Assembly: GCA_002633005.1 (NCBI GenBank)
Contig: NMRA01000032.1
Span: 416,911-480,910, forward strand
Reading direction: 5' to 3'
DNA: 64,000 nucleotides
Source: Phoronis australis
Taxonomy: Eukaryota > Phoronida > Phoronidae
The notes under the pieces were generated by a model. It ran no database searches. It worked only from the letters and a program-made list of their open reading frames with translations, and had not been told where the DNA came from. Position numbers and translations under genes: made by a program. The stretch's first letter is position 1. Each line of letters starts with the position of its first letter. This document shows, piece by piece, positions 35,916 through 50,100 of this stretch.

Positions 35916-38141
35916 TTTTGATATAATTAGGTCGCAACTGAGGTACCAGACTGAAACTTCCTTTGACGTAAAGAATAACTAATTTATTCTTTATAGTTAC
36001 GATTGTTGTAACTAATCAATATCCCAATATTTGATTACTATAAAGGTTAATCTTTCCAAACCACACAACAAATATATTTAGATAATGGCTCATCTCGAAG
36101 TACGTTCTCCTAAGCAATCGGGTAAGAAAAACAAACTAATAGCGACGCCACTGTGGATCTCGGAAATATTTGCATAATGAAAAAGAAAATTAAATTGTGC
36201 ATTCACAAATGCTTGTTTAGGATTTAAATGAGCGTTGTTTTTACATTGCAGTGCACTATACGACAAAAAATACCGGCTTTGAAAGGATGAATCTAAATTT
36301 GATGGGTAAAAAATAAACTAATGAGATCAGGTTGAAAGTATCTGAAGGAAGTACAGCATAATTGTGGATGTATAGCTTACCAAGCTAAATCGAGACGAGG
36401 CTATTAAACGCATCACAAAGTTTCGCATGATTGTTACTGATATCAACGATCGTGTGATTTAGCGAATATATTCGAGGACTTGAGAATGACGTCGCAGATA
36501 GACAAAAGGGTGTTGTCCAAGTTCTTTGTTTGTAGCGTTGTCTCCCATTTTCTTAATACATACACAATCTCGTAGACCAGAAGGAATCCAAGAAGTCGGT
36601 GCCCCCGCCCCGGCTTCCACCACTTTTGTATTCCCCAGAAAGAGAGGTGGAAATACAGAATAGGGTCCAATAGCGAAAAAAGGAACGAGAAAACAGAAAA
36701 ATGAGGGAAAAAGCCTAAAAAAGGGCAGAGACAGATGTCGGAAGAAAGCGAAAAATGGCGGGAAAACAGACAAGAAGGCAGGACAACGGTTAAAAAGGAG
36801 ACAATGGAAAAACAAAAAAGAAGGGAAAAGAGAAAAAAGACGGACACACAGCAAAAAGGTGAAGGAAAAGCCAAAAAAGTCGGTAAAAGCAATTGGTGGG
36901 AAATAGTGACAAAGGGCTGAAAATGCTGAAAAAAATATAGAAAAAAGCGAAAGAAAGAGCGTGAAACCGTAAAGGTGTGTGAAAATAGTGAAAAGGCAAA
37001 AGCAGGGTGGAAAAGCGACAAAACGGATGGAAAAGAGGGAAATGGTGGGGAAAACAGAAAAACGGGAAACAGTGAAAAAAGGGCAGGAAAATCGAGAAGA
37101 GGCGAGAACAGCACTAGGGAAAGGACAAACAGGAAAAAGTGAAAAGTGCGGAAAATACTGCAACATCTGCGGAAAAGACGAAAAAGGACGGAAAGTCGGA
37201 AAAAGGTGGGAAAACGATGACACAAAGGCTTGAAAAAACGAAAAAGAAGGGGAAGTAGAAAAAAGGGGCGGTAAAATGACAATAAAAGGGAGAGAGAAAC
37301 GGGCAAGAAAAAATAGAAAAGGGGCAGGTAAACAGTAAGAGGCAGGGGAAAGGGGATTGACGTATTGGAACTGTGCATTCACCATTCGGATGAACAAGAA
37401 AACAGAAGGCTTCCAGAGTATTCCTATTAAATTAAAGTAACAACCCAAACTTTGGTGGCGACAGGGAAAGTGTAAAATCAACAAGTGCGGGCGAAGGTGG
37501 TGATGGCGTCTCATCTTCCTACAGATCTTCTTATTTCAGGTCGTTTTAAACCAAGCTATAACCTCGTCTCGTAATGTAGACGGCATTTCTTCGTTAGTTC
37601 AATGGCGTCATCAGCGCTATAAAACTAAGACACGAGGATGCTATCTGTGTCGATGCTGGTAATCACATTCCATTGCATAAAAGATTGTGCTTCTATTATT
37701 GAAAATTCTATAATATTTTTAGCTCTTTTCGTAACCGAATCATTTCATTAAGAGACATACCGTCGACGTGTGCATTACTCACTTCGATCAATACATTTAG
37801 TTAACGGAAGACACTACCAGGCAATGTCTTCCTTATGTATTTAAAACTGATGAACTTTGGAAGGTGTCTGTGTTTTTATCAATAAAAAATCTCTATGTAA
37901 CTTTGCACTAGTCTATACCTATGAAATTACTTTTACGTCACATGTAAGCCAATATGCTCCATTTTTGATGACGCCCCTTAGGTGTTCGCCCTCGAATGCA
38001 CCTGGCATACCTACGCTTGCGTGTAATCCAAGTCAACCCAGAGAACGACTCAAAATCAGTATCTGGTTGGCCAAAACACCATATTTCCATTTGTCTTCAC
38101 TAGCCTCTGAACTCTTGTAACTGGTAGTCCTTCAGCTAACA
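35916..38141. other. Divergent intergenic region between olfactomedin and astacin genes
   Basis: The two genes point away from each other, so this 2.2 kb holds both promoters. The only marked feature is the polypurine tract at 36637-37356. I see no coding exon; the Phe/Ser/Leu-rich minus-strand ORFs across the tract are compositional artefacts. Confidence 0.5.
36637..37356 (+). repeat. Polypurine low-complexity tract, ~720 bp
   Basis: The plus strand is almost all A and G, built from irregular AAAAGGGAAAAC- or GAAAAAGG-like units with occasional C or T. The opposite strand gives long but meaningless ORFs of Phe, Leu, Ser and Pro. It probably arose from a purine-rich minisatellite that has decayed. 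Such tracts can form triplex (H-DNA) structures and may influence the two flanking promoters. Confidence 0.8.
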
Positions 38142-41100
38142 ATGAATCTTGTTGCATTGATGTTGAGTTTCGTCTGTTTAACGAGGCACGGATACCTATT
38201 TCTATCACAGGTGAGCATTTTTCGTTTCTTCACCCGATGCAATTATCTAGTTTGTACACTTGTTTTGTGAGTTTTAGATTTTTACCAAAAAGGCACCAGC
38301 ATACCGTTTAGGGATAGCTTTTTATTTTAGGGCTATCACAATAGCTGCACTTTTGACATTGTGATCAGACCCCAATAACATCCTAGATCCGCTAGCATGC
38401 AACTTACTATTCATTTCTTGCCCAATTTCCAATTATTTTCTATAACTCATCGTCATATGGGCCAATGGGTCATGACGTCTTTTTAGAGACTAAAAGTTGA
38501 AATTTATTTACTTTCTCCTAGGGAATGTTCGTGGATCATCAAAATCCTGAAGAGATCGAAACTCCCGGAACGCTAGAAGCAGACATGCTACTTTCAGGGA
38601 CACAGTGGGAGTACGTCGTTACATCGGCCGCAGCTTCTGATGGCAACGAAACTTTTGGTTCATCTGAACAATCAAGGCGCCGAAGCAAGAAAATTCTTCA
38701 GAAACGGAAGATTATTTTTGGGGATAAATATCGTTGGCCAAAAGGAATTGTTCCGTTCAAATTTGAGGACGGGTTCAGTAAGTGAAAAGTGCTACCGATT
38801 GTCGTGTAACACAGACACAGCAGCTTTGTTATGAAATAATCATGCATGGATATTTCAAGGGCATGCGCGGTGCTGACATCTTTGTCTTATAACAGCTAAC
38901 TGAAACTGCTCTTAACTACTCGCCAAGCAGACGAATGTACAGCACACATTACTGCAAATCTATTAAATTTTTTTTTGCATGACATGAACATCAAAAAGAA
39001 GCTAAAATAATTTATTTAATAAGAACTTTACCACATATTTTATCCAGCACGCACGAGCTTTCGCGAACATAAGTCATTGACAGTATACAAAACAGAGCTT
39101 TCTTACAGGAGGTAGAACGTTACGAGATGTACCACGTTTTACAAAAATTGCCCTCGTTACCTCTTTTTCATTTCTCCCTCTAATGCACACATTTTTTGCA
39201 GAGTCCTATGCGCAGGCAGCTGTGTTGAAAGCCATGGACTACATAGAAAAGCATACGTGCATTAGATTTAAGCCTTACTCAAAAAGGACTGTGGATGAAG
39301 TTGGACACGACGACTATATTTTCATTTTAGATGGAAAGGGGTAAGACGATGCACTCAACGCAGAGAATGTTACCGTAAATAGAATTTAGCCCTTGAACAT
39401 TCCAATGGGTATGCTGAATATCCATTCCTCGTGACGTGGTCAGGTGTTATCAGTGGTTTGCTTTGTTAGATCGAATCACGTTTATACGCACCAAAATATC
39501 ATGGGCGGCGCAGCGCTGAAAAAAGTGGGGGGGAGGGGGCTAAAGCCCCCGCAGCGGCCCCCTGTAGTGCACCACCTATAGGCCATGTGCAGCGTAGCAC
39601 TGAAAAAAGTGGGGGGCTACGCCCCCCCCCCAGTCCCCTATGGTGCGCCGCCCATGAATATAACTACAACTACGTCACAGAAACCGGTGGTGCAAATTTT
39701 TTTGAGAAACAAGTAAAGTAAAGGTTGACATGGTACGCCCGCCAAAGCAGAGGCTGGGGCCGGGGCCGGGGCCGGGGCCGGGGCCGGGGCCGGGGCCGGG
39801 GGGTGGTGTTCGCACCTGGCCAACCGGCAGTCGAGGTTCACATAGGGAACCGCCTATAGGCAATTCAGATCCACCTCATTGTCAGCAGGGATACATTTTT
39901 TTTGCTTCTCTAGTCTGAAGAATCTGTGAATTAGACGGCTGACGATTCATGAAATGGTGATGATGGGAGGGGATGGAGAACAAAGCAAAAGGTGTGCTGA
40001 TCACTCGTTGCAATAGGTGGCTACTGGTACGCAAATTTCATATGATCACCTATGCTATTTTAACACCAACTGTTCAGGTCTGACTGGGTGTCACTAGACA
40101 TACTTCAACTACACTGGGATGCGTCAAATTCATATAGACCCAAAGAACCACAGCCAATTATGTAAATCAGTATTTTTCAAGCGGGGTTTTGTAAAAATCG
40201 GTTTAATAAAGGTTACCAAACCGGAAATGCTTTAAGTTTTATTAATGTATGGTTGTCATGGAGCATATCTGGACACTTTTCGGGTAAATCAAAATCACAC
40301 ACACACCTATTTAATCACAGGTATATCAAAGAATTAGAAATTCAGATTATGTTGATTGACATGTATTCACGCAAGAGTTTATGGAAATCCACAATGGTAA
40401 AAATTGACGTTATACATTGCCATGAAGATTACTTTATTCCGTGTCGCACAAAGCAGCTATCACCCGGAATACTTTTAAAACATATAGCGGGGTCAATCAT
40501 ATCCAAATCCACTCATGGAAACGAAAGCTTTTACATTCTCATCACGAAGACCGAAAGTGCACTGGAAACACTACAATCTTTCACAGTGCTACGTGAGGAA
40601 TTTTGTTTGTCATGGCTTCTCATTAGTTAATGTAATGAAACCAACGTCATATCATTCAGTCATTCCCATTGGTTGAAATCTGAGAAACCCCTTTCAGTTT
40701 CAACTGTTACGTAGTATGGCGACTACCTTTGACTTAAATAGTTGCAATTTATTAAAACGGGCAGTAATGAAAGTGAAGAGAACCCCGATCCCGTAGCAAA
40801 GCCCAAACAAGTACAGTGCATAAAGGCGTCTGCAAGTGGCGGCGATGTGTTCAGTATACTTCTGTATCTCCACTCACCTGATGTGTAACGGCAATAACAA
40901 AATAAAATGTTGATGACGATGTTATCTTTACGGGAGATTGCACAGAGGTGTTCATGTTTCAACAGTGGATCTTTTGACTCACCTGGATTATTTTCGTAGT
41001 TTCAAACGTGATCTGCGTGAGTGACAATTTCAATCAGTATAGAAAGGTCATGAGACGGCTAAATTCATGGCGTCACCTATTTGCGTTGTGCGAGGCTATC

Positions 41101-44100
41101 CTAAGTTTGCCTCCTTGCTTAAAAGGATGCCAAATCCGGTTTTGTCTTACTGTCAGATATTAAAAACAAAATTCTCATTAAATTCCCAGCAACAAAATGA
41201 TGCTATGTAACCCTCGACAAAGAACCTCAAAAGTTTGGAGTAAATTTTGAGAATTCCTTTCGAAGTTGCAAAACGAGAAAGCCTGACCTACGAATTGCAA
41301 GGCAACTGTGGAGAAAGACCACCCAACAAGAATGATAATACCCATTCTGTGACATAAGCAGTGATTCCTTCTTTTATCTTTCAAGATTGGCACCAATGAT
41401 GCATTAACAGGTTGCCGAACGAGGATTGGCTGAAATCATCAAATAGGGTTTAGTATCCTTTTGTGTCTGAGATCACAGGGTTCCACCGCATTTCTTATTC
41501 TGCATTCGGAGAGTCAAATGACATACTGTTCTGAAGTTTGCACACGTAATTACCACCCTCCAGTAACTTTCTCCATTGCAGATTAACTAGCGACAGAAGT
41601 GAAAAAGACGATCAATAACTTCCAGTGCCATTATCATGGGTCCCAAATTAAAAAGCCATCGTGAAGTTTCCCATTTTTTTGAAACAGGCATCCGAAAAGC
41701 CATAAAAATTATGAGTGTATTTCTTAATTATTCAGCGTAATTACAAGCATTCAGGAAATACTATACACTACTTAAATTAGCCACGACGCACTAGAGAAAA
41801 CTACACCACCAAGATATCAAAATACGTGGCGTGGCATGAAATGTCACGAAGAATTTTCATTTGTTCTCTTATCACATACCTTAATTACTAGGTAACGATT
41901 TTCATGTTTTTTTCTAGTTGTTACTCGTACGTCGGTAGACAACGCAGAGGATTACAGCAACTGTCAATTGGTAAACGATGCATCAAGGTAAACCAGCGAC
42001 TACACTAAACAGAAACTAAGACTATTTTGTGTAACAACGCAGTGGCAGATCTACGATTTCAGTAAGGGGGGGGGTTAGGATTCGAAAGAATCCGAGGCGC
42101 GTAGCGCCGAGGAGAAGGAAGGTCTCGAGAGGATTTCCCTCCTCCCGTGTAAGAATTTTTTTGGATTTTTAGTAGCTAATTTCGTTTTTCTGGCGATATT
42201 TTTTCCAGTTTTTATTTTTGATCCTGTCCCGAGGGGGAGGGGTTTAAACCCCCTGAACCCCCCTGTAGATCCGCCTCTGGTTCAACGTAAGGTACCATAT
42301 GTTTTCACATGTTGCGAGACCTTACGCTTGATAGTGTAAAGTATAGCAGTTGGTAAGAATGTCTATGATTTCTTGTGCGTTTGCGGGTCTTAACGAATAC
42401 GAATGGTACGCTCCTATGGCTGCTCATTTAATTTTTCAAGAGTCTTGCAAACAGGGCATCAAACACCCATTGCTAAGTGAACCGCAATTTTTTTTAATTT
42501 CAGCGAGGTACAGTTGTTCACGAATTACTCCATGCGCTGGGTTTGTACCACGAACAGTCCAGGCCGGATAGAGATAGTTTTGTGACCATACTCTATGATA
42601 AAATTAAACCGAGTCGACTGCGCAACTTTAAAACGTACGACACGTTTGAGGATAATTTACGTGGCATACCGTATGATTTGACCAGCGTTATGCATTACGG
42701 AGGAACGGTAAGTGAAGGCACTGTCACCTATGACGTCGGCACGCGATGATGGTTGTAATGCCGACAAAGTATTTATGACGACTTCAATGAGGTGACAACA
42801 ATGATGTTGACACAACATGCGCGAGATTACGAGGGAACCTTGGTTTTAAAGGGAAACCAATTGTTTTTAACTTTACTTTTAGTAAAAAATAAAATACTGA
42901 CCCTTCATTATCTCAGAGAGACAGTGTCTCGTGTTAATTGTTGTTCTCCTGACGTTCACTATCCAAAGAACAATAGAAAGTGACGTGAACTCCACGAAAA
43001 GAGAACCGCATTCACTTCCATCGAGCAGACACGATGTCCTATTCAGTGTTCGACGCAGCCTGAGCAGGTCACAGTAAATACACGCCAGGGGAGCAACAAT
43101 TAGCACAGAAAATGTACCTCCACAAGGGTCTGCTTTTTTAGTAAGGGAGAGGCACTGTACAGTTCTCACTGGAGATTGCCTGGCACGGTATGTTCACAAA
43201 TACAAGACGACCAGATTCACTGAACCTAATTGTTTCAAAGCATACGTTACACCTGCTAAACATGGCTTTACACCAAGCAGTTAGTTTATAAGGTGTGCAA
43301 ATTGGTCGCGGCCACATCTTTTCTGTACAGTGCCACCAAACGTCAAAATGGGCCCGTTCTTTCTTTAAGTTCAAAGTGCGCATTGAATAAGGGCAATGCG
43401 GGCTTGGCGGATAGTCTCCCTTTAGTGTATGAGCCTCGCTATCAGGGTTGGACAATGACTGATTATAGTAATTCATCTTCGCTATCAGGTTCCCGGCGTT
43501 CTTAAAAAACGTTTTGCGTCTACTCTCCACTTGGCAAATTTGCCAGATAACTAGTTTTAGAATTAGCATAGTACTGGAAGTTTAAGCAAGAAATAATTTT
43601 AGTTAAAAAGTTGCTACTTCTAAAGCCTTCTCAGTCATTTTATTTCCGTAGTTAAAAATAATAACTACTCTCTGCTCCGTCCATGATTCATTTTTAATGG
43701 TTTTTACGAGAGTAATACATTCTTTTTTAAAAGATTGAAAAAGGCGGTAAGTAATTATTCTATGGTGTTAAACGATTTCTTAAACGTACCACCTCACTTC
43801 AAGTTTTCAGCTAAAAAACGAGGCGATATTACCATGGAAACGAAAGACTCCAGCATGCAGTACAGAATAGGGCAACGAGTCCAGCTGAGTTTCATAGATA
43901 TCGTGACCCTCAACTCCATGTACCCCTGCAGCGGTAACTTTACACATTCTTCTATCAAAATTAATTGACAAGAAACCTCGGCAATCTTGTACATAAATGT
44001 GTGAATGTGTGTGTTTGTTTGTTTGAATGCGTGCGTACGCGTGCGTGTGTGGTTCCTATCATAGAACTACACGAACTGGCGTGCGTTCCGTAGACATAAC

Positions 44101-47100
44101 GTAGACATAAGAACATCGCCAAAAACAGAAGGATTCGCGAGATGTCGTCATGTATTACAAGCGAAGCGACTGACCACACTAACTTCCTTTGTGAAATTCT
44201 TATGTCTAAGGAACTCAACTTTGGTAAGCCGACTTTGATGTCGCACAGCCGAGGTTACGTCGCGCATGCGTGGGAAGTTACTGGCATTCGTTTGTTCTGT
44301 AGTTTTTTTCCACTGGGGTGCTATTGTTATTTGTTACTAATGAAGGAAACGCCTGAGGATTCTAAAACCTGATCCCGTTTTCCACGTGCATCGCTGTAGA
44401 CATAATACGTAGTTATGCAAAAGATGGCGATCTGTTCCGCTTTTCCCGTAATTTTAGAAACTCACAAGTGGTCAGTTAGGTGAAGCAGGAATCACAACAC
44501 GCAATAAATCCAGAAACCTCAAATAATTAGAGAGCTGTTCGCTCCAGTCTCCGTCAGCGTTACGTCAGAAATTTTCTCCGGCTGTGGTCTGGCTTGGATT
44601 ATTGCCTCCTGGTTCAGAAAGCCGTGTGAGATTATAACCTTATCCTCTACAAAAGCCAAACACACAACAATCTGCACCTTATACTATGTCAACGTTGCTG
44701 GCGCTCCCCCCTCACACCGAAGTACAACCATATGACTGACACCACAGGATACGCTGGCTCACATAAGCGTTTAAAGGAGAATGCCACCCGACTTAATTAG
44801 TCCTTTTTACCGTCTTAATTGGTCTATATCCACATCGGTCGATCTTACCTCGCCGAGAGGTGTCGCATTACCTATGAGGAAGGTGAGAAACGACGTAGCG
44901 ACGTCAGTGGTTCTTCTGTAGATTGAGTACGCTGTGGTGTGGTGTATCGTTCCCGCTTGTGCGAACTATAAAAGCTACAAGGAAAGCGAGTATATCGTTT
45001 TTCCGATTTCCGCAAGAGCCCACAATGCTTCGAGAGTGGCTCGCGGTGGTGAAGAATGAAAAGTAGAACTACGCCGTTAATATCAAGTATGGGCAGTGAA
45101 ACGTCTCCGTGTCTGTGGCCGGCAATTCGTCGACAGCGATTTCACTGACGATCGAATGCCGACTTAGGCCTACTAAGCAGCTCATGCCAGGGCAGAAGAA
45201 GCAGCTGAGGCTGAAGTCGAATTTTGTACTTAGTGTGGCGGTTTGCGATCGGCAGGCAAGAGACAAACGCGGATCGGTTGTTGGTCAGTTTTTGATTATG
45301 GAGACTTGTAGTTGGCCATGAAAACATAAACAATTACAATTAATTCAAGACATGAGAACATAACACTTTACATAACTTGTTTGATGACTGACTCGTTTGT
45401 CAGGCTTGTGTTTGGTCCTGGGTATTGGATGTATTCGCCAGTTCTTTTTCCCAGTCCTAAAAATGTCGTTAATAGACCTCTGTTCAGTTGCGGTGGAAAA
45501 TCAGGGTGCTCCGTGAGACACATCTGCGCTTTTCGAAGAAGGCGTTTCACTTGCGAAATTTTGTCCGTGGCAGCAAAAGCAAGTGTCAGTCGTTTTCATT
45601 ATCGTGCAGTTACTGCACTGACACCATGACATGTCATTCAAGCGGTTTTCGGAACGGCACCTCTCTAGTATTTCTTGTTCAGTGTATTCCAGTTCGAACT
45701 GACAGCCTGTGAAACCTAACGATCGACCTGCGAAGTCTTCGTCAGATCGGCTGGGCAGTTGTCTAAGTTGGGATTGTGAGTTGCCACCTTGACGTTTATT
45801 ATTGTGCGTTCAGTTCTATAGTAGTAAAATTAGAGGTAAATAGGCGCCCTGAGCCCACCATATGACCTTAAGCACTGAACGTATCTTACGGTGCGTAGGC
45901 GCTAGGTTCAAATACCAAGATGTGGTTGGATGCGCCTACATGCGCCTACGTGCGCCTACTTCCCATTACAGCACTGTGTGCGTTCTGTTTCAAAATGATT
46001 TATTCTTATCCTTACCAATGCTTACTGAAACAAAGACGCAAAGTCTATCTCATTAGATACAATTTGTAGTGCTTTTAGAGTGTCCGTGAGTGCAAATGTT
46101 TTGAGAAGCCAGCAATGAATGAATCACTGCGTTACCGGCTTTAGATACAATAAACTAATTGACCGGGCACCGAGGCCGTGTGAGCGCATGCTAATTCAGT
46201 GTTTGCCGACAGAAAGCTGTTGTGAAACACTAACTCTATGGTAAGATGTTTGGGGAATCTTTATTTAGTAAGATATTTATACACATTATTCGAATCCTAC
46301 TGGTACTGTACAACTTTTGCATTGACGGTTCTGTGGAAGGGTAACCTGACTTCGCGGCCCCTGACAAGCTAGTAAGTAGATTTGCAGTTTCGCGGCTAAT
46401 TCACCAAAATAATCATGTGCACGCTATTTCTTTGGTTCACTATTATAGTCTTTTCATGACTGGAAGTTTAGTTTCCAACTTAAGCTGGTTTATGTTCGTG
46501 ATGTCTTCAGTCCGGCCGCGACGGGCCTCAGTGATCGGGTTCCGAGCCACTCAGGCTGGCCGGGATAACAAGCGTTTTGTGTTTAGAACTGAAAAAATCG
46601 CAAGTCTAAAATTAAAACACGCAGTTATGTTCTCCTGTCCGTATTTCACGCACGAATAGTTCGAATTTATCACCGAACAGACCCCAAACTCCCGCGACCG
46701 ACCTTCAAGTTGGTAAATTGGCCTGCTACCGAACTTTGTAGGGTACGGTAAGCTTAAATACCTAGAAATCCGTTACAGCTAAATAAAACAACACGCTTGT
46801 TCAATAACTCGATGTATTTATAAGGGGTTACATCAAATTTTGATGATTTATTGGTGTAAAACGATGAACTCAAGCGATAAGCTGACACCAGTAAGCGTGT
46901 TGTGAATTGCTGATCAGACTGCGTTCGAACCTCTGACGTCATTGGTTAATTCCAACACCTCCGTCTGCCGTCAGGTGTCAGGTAAAAGAACTCTACTCGC
47001 TGTTATCGAGTGGAACTACTCGACCTAAATTGATACAAAATAGGTTGTTTTTTGGATGGCATTCTCTTTTAAAGATAGTTACTTTATTAAAAAATTTGGC

Positions 47101-50100
47101 TGGCGTCAGCTGACCAAGAACTGCCAACAACACGACTCCGCTACGGGTAAGGGAAACGGGAGAAATAAAGCCCAGCTGTGGAAACCTACTGACGTTTAGC
47201 ATTGGTTTTGATGCCCAATCATGTGATAATGCTGCGATTGCGGTAACATGGGAGATAACTACGACCGATGCTGCGAATTAGTTTTTGGCTAAACAAGTAT
47301 TCCTCAATCGTTAAAGTATAATGATATCAGGATTTGGAAACGCACATCTAAGTTTTAAAGGCACCCACAACCTCAATCCTAGGCAAGCATAAACCAAACT
47401 CGCGGAACAACTTCCACACGGTACCCCCTAAGCTCCTCACATTCCCCCCATACCCGGTGATCAACTTCCTCATAGACTTGCAGAAAACTCTCAGTTGTCA
47501 AATGTTCCTTCAAGCTAAACTACGATGATCTGATTTGTAAGTGTATTTGAACATTTCAAAATCTCTTCTATCTTTCATTTTAAGTTATGCTTTGTTACAA
47601 CTTATACAATTGCTGCCCAGTGGTTTCAATGTTACACTGTTCCTTTTCGGAAAACCTTTAAAAAGATACAAAAATAGAACCACAGATGTATTGCAAACCC
47701 AAAAGCAAATGTTCGGCTCGAGTGGCATTGTGAGCAGTGGGCATGGTGAACATAACCCGCGTTTATTACCTGGATAGTTACAACAGTTGAGGTTTTAAAA
47801 ACATGTAATTTATACACCGGTTAACCTCACCTCTGACAGAACAATAAAGAACTATTTGTCAGAAAGGCCTTTCCCACGAGCTCCGAAGCTTCGGTGTTAA
47901 CGAAATATCGGTCAATGGGAACATTTAATTCCGGCCTTGGATTGAAAGTAAAGCGCAAGTTTATTCCGGAGTAAAGAGGTAGATTTAGAAGTGAAGCGTC
48001 GACGCTTTGCTACAATGGGAACGCTTAACGTCGATGCCACCAAAGTGATCAGTAGGGGTCACTGCGTTTGCTAAGAGCAAGTGGGACTGGTTAATATTGG
48101 TTAATTTTTCGTTGTTATATTTATCTTTTTGGCAGTATAATCGTTATTTTTTAATTTATTCATGTATTTGCTAGATTATTTATATTACCAAAAAATCCCT
48201 AAATGTACACCAAACAAGTTTCCGCTATTCACCATACTGAAGTAGTCAGATCAGCTGTTACTCAGCCACCTTGCGATAACTCTCTAAATTAGTTGTGTAA
48301 ATAACTCCGAAACTGAATGAAACGTTAACACTTAACTTCGCGGCTAACCACTGATAGTAGCGGATTTTCCTCTAGTCAAGCCTTTTTATAGAAATGGCAA
48401 TGCTATTTTGATAAAATTGCAGACGGCTGCACGAAAGTAGACTTTCTATGTGAAAACCAAGGTCTCGTGTTTCGAAATTGCGTGTGCCTCTGCCCGGGCG
48501 GTTTGGCTGGAGAAAGATGTTCTGAAGCTGCGCCCTCTGTTGGAGGTAGGTCTTGTCGGTTTTGTGTTCGAAGGCATACCAGGGCCCGGTCTTCAATCGT
48601 ATTACTCGAAACGGAACTCGAAATTAGGTTTGGCATTTTCTGCTCTACTTTTGGGCGAACTCAAGATAAGTGTCTATTATTCTATGCTCGAGTACTCAAT
48701 AACTTACCGTCGTAGATAATTTATTGCCCTTAGTTCACAGTTTGTAAACCCAATGTTAAAGCAATAAGTTCAAGTTTGAACTAGAAATTTCGAGTTTTTA
48801 CTCGAGTTTGTAGCACGAATATAAGGGTCTTCAAGGGCAAACTTGAACTAGAAACATCTATGCATAAACTATAATGTATTCGATCGCAGTCTGATAACTA
48901 ATTATCTTAAGCTCGCACAAAAGGAGCAGAGAAATTGCCAAAAATAGTTTCGAGTTCGTTTCGAGTACAAAGATTAGAGACCGGGCCCAGATCCCTGGTT
49001 TACGATTTTGTATTAGTAAGTAGGTTTAGAAATAGCAAAAAATAAAGAAGTCACACTAGGATTTAATTTTGCACTATAAGATGGCACTTTCTGCCAAGAT
49101 AAGAAAACGTCCGTCAAAATATCTCGTGAGATTAGTACTTATTGGTGGTGAACTTTGGGGTGGTGTAAACCGGTTGTTGAAAGCCTTACTATGGAGTAGA
49201 CATATCAGATCACCAGCATGTTAGCCCGTTCAAAATTGGGTCCGGTGGCTCTACCCAGGGAATCCGACACAATTTGACTGAGTCGTTTCTCAGAGCAGCC
49301 TATCCGTAATATTTTGCACTACTTTTAATGTATTCGCGACTTGTGACTATGATGATCTCAGCGCGCGTTCTTACTACTTCTCTTCTTTTCACAGCATGTG
49401 GTGGTACGTACACCGCCCTGACGGGTACCATTACTTCCCCTCACTACCCTGGCAACTACGGCCACGACTCCAAATGTAACTGGCTAATAAAGGTAAATGA
49501 CGAATGTACCAAACTCTGAAATTTGTTGAAACTCCCTCAGAAAGGATATACCTACTCATGTTATAAGGTCCAGCATGACTTTGCGAGAAGAAATCGTGAG
49601 AAGACTGGGTTTGGTATTGTTTGGGTCAGTCAGGCAGTTCGTAACGAAGATTTATTTGTACTCGGATTCAAACAAAGGTGTAAAGACACAGATGAACTGC
49701 AATGGCTGGACGAAATATCATCTCTAGTTTCTTATAAATTGTTTTTAGAAGAATATGCAAGATGTCTAGACAAAAAATATTTAATCACAGCTCTTGGACG
49801 TTTTAGATGTTCAAATCGTTCTTATAAATTGTCCTAGAAGAATAAGCAAGATAACTAGACAAAAAAATATTTAATCACAGCTCTTGGACGTTTTAGATGT
49901 TCAAATCGTTCTTATAAATTGTTTCTAGAAGAATAAGCAAGTTAACTAGACAAAATATATTTAATCACAGCTTTTGGCCGTTTTAGATGTTCAAATCGTG
50001 TACTAAAAATCGAAACTGGTAGACACTTGGGTATAGTAGTAATCAGCGTTCCTGCTCTGTTTGTTCTGAAACGGTTGAGGATGAAATACAAGTCGGTATT

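Noticed and set aside
36443-37514. Two overlapping minus-strand ORFs of more than 300 codons
   Set aside because: They are almost wholly Phe, Leu, Ser and Pro, run in two frames at once over the polypurine tract, and match no family; they reflect base composition.
39638-39918. Pro-Ala and Pro-Gly ORFs on both strands
   Set aside because: They are translations of the GGGGCC repeat and foldback element.
40253-40630. 125-codon ORF in an astacin intron
   Set aside because: No family resemblance, no splice or promoter context, and it lies inside an intron whose flanking exons join cleanly.
46480-46570. Possible third tRNA-like sequence
   Set aside because: The supposed B box (GGGTTCCGAGCC) departs from the consensus and there is no A box at the right distance.
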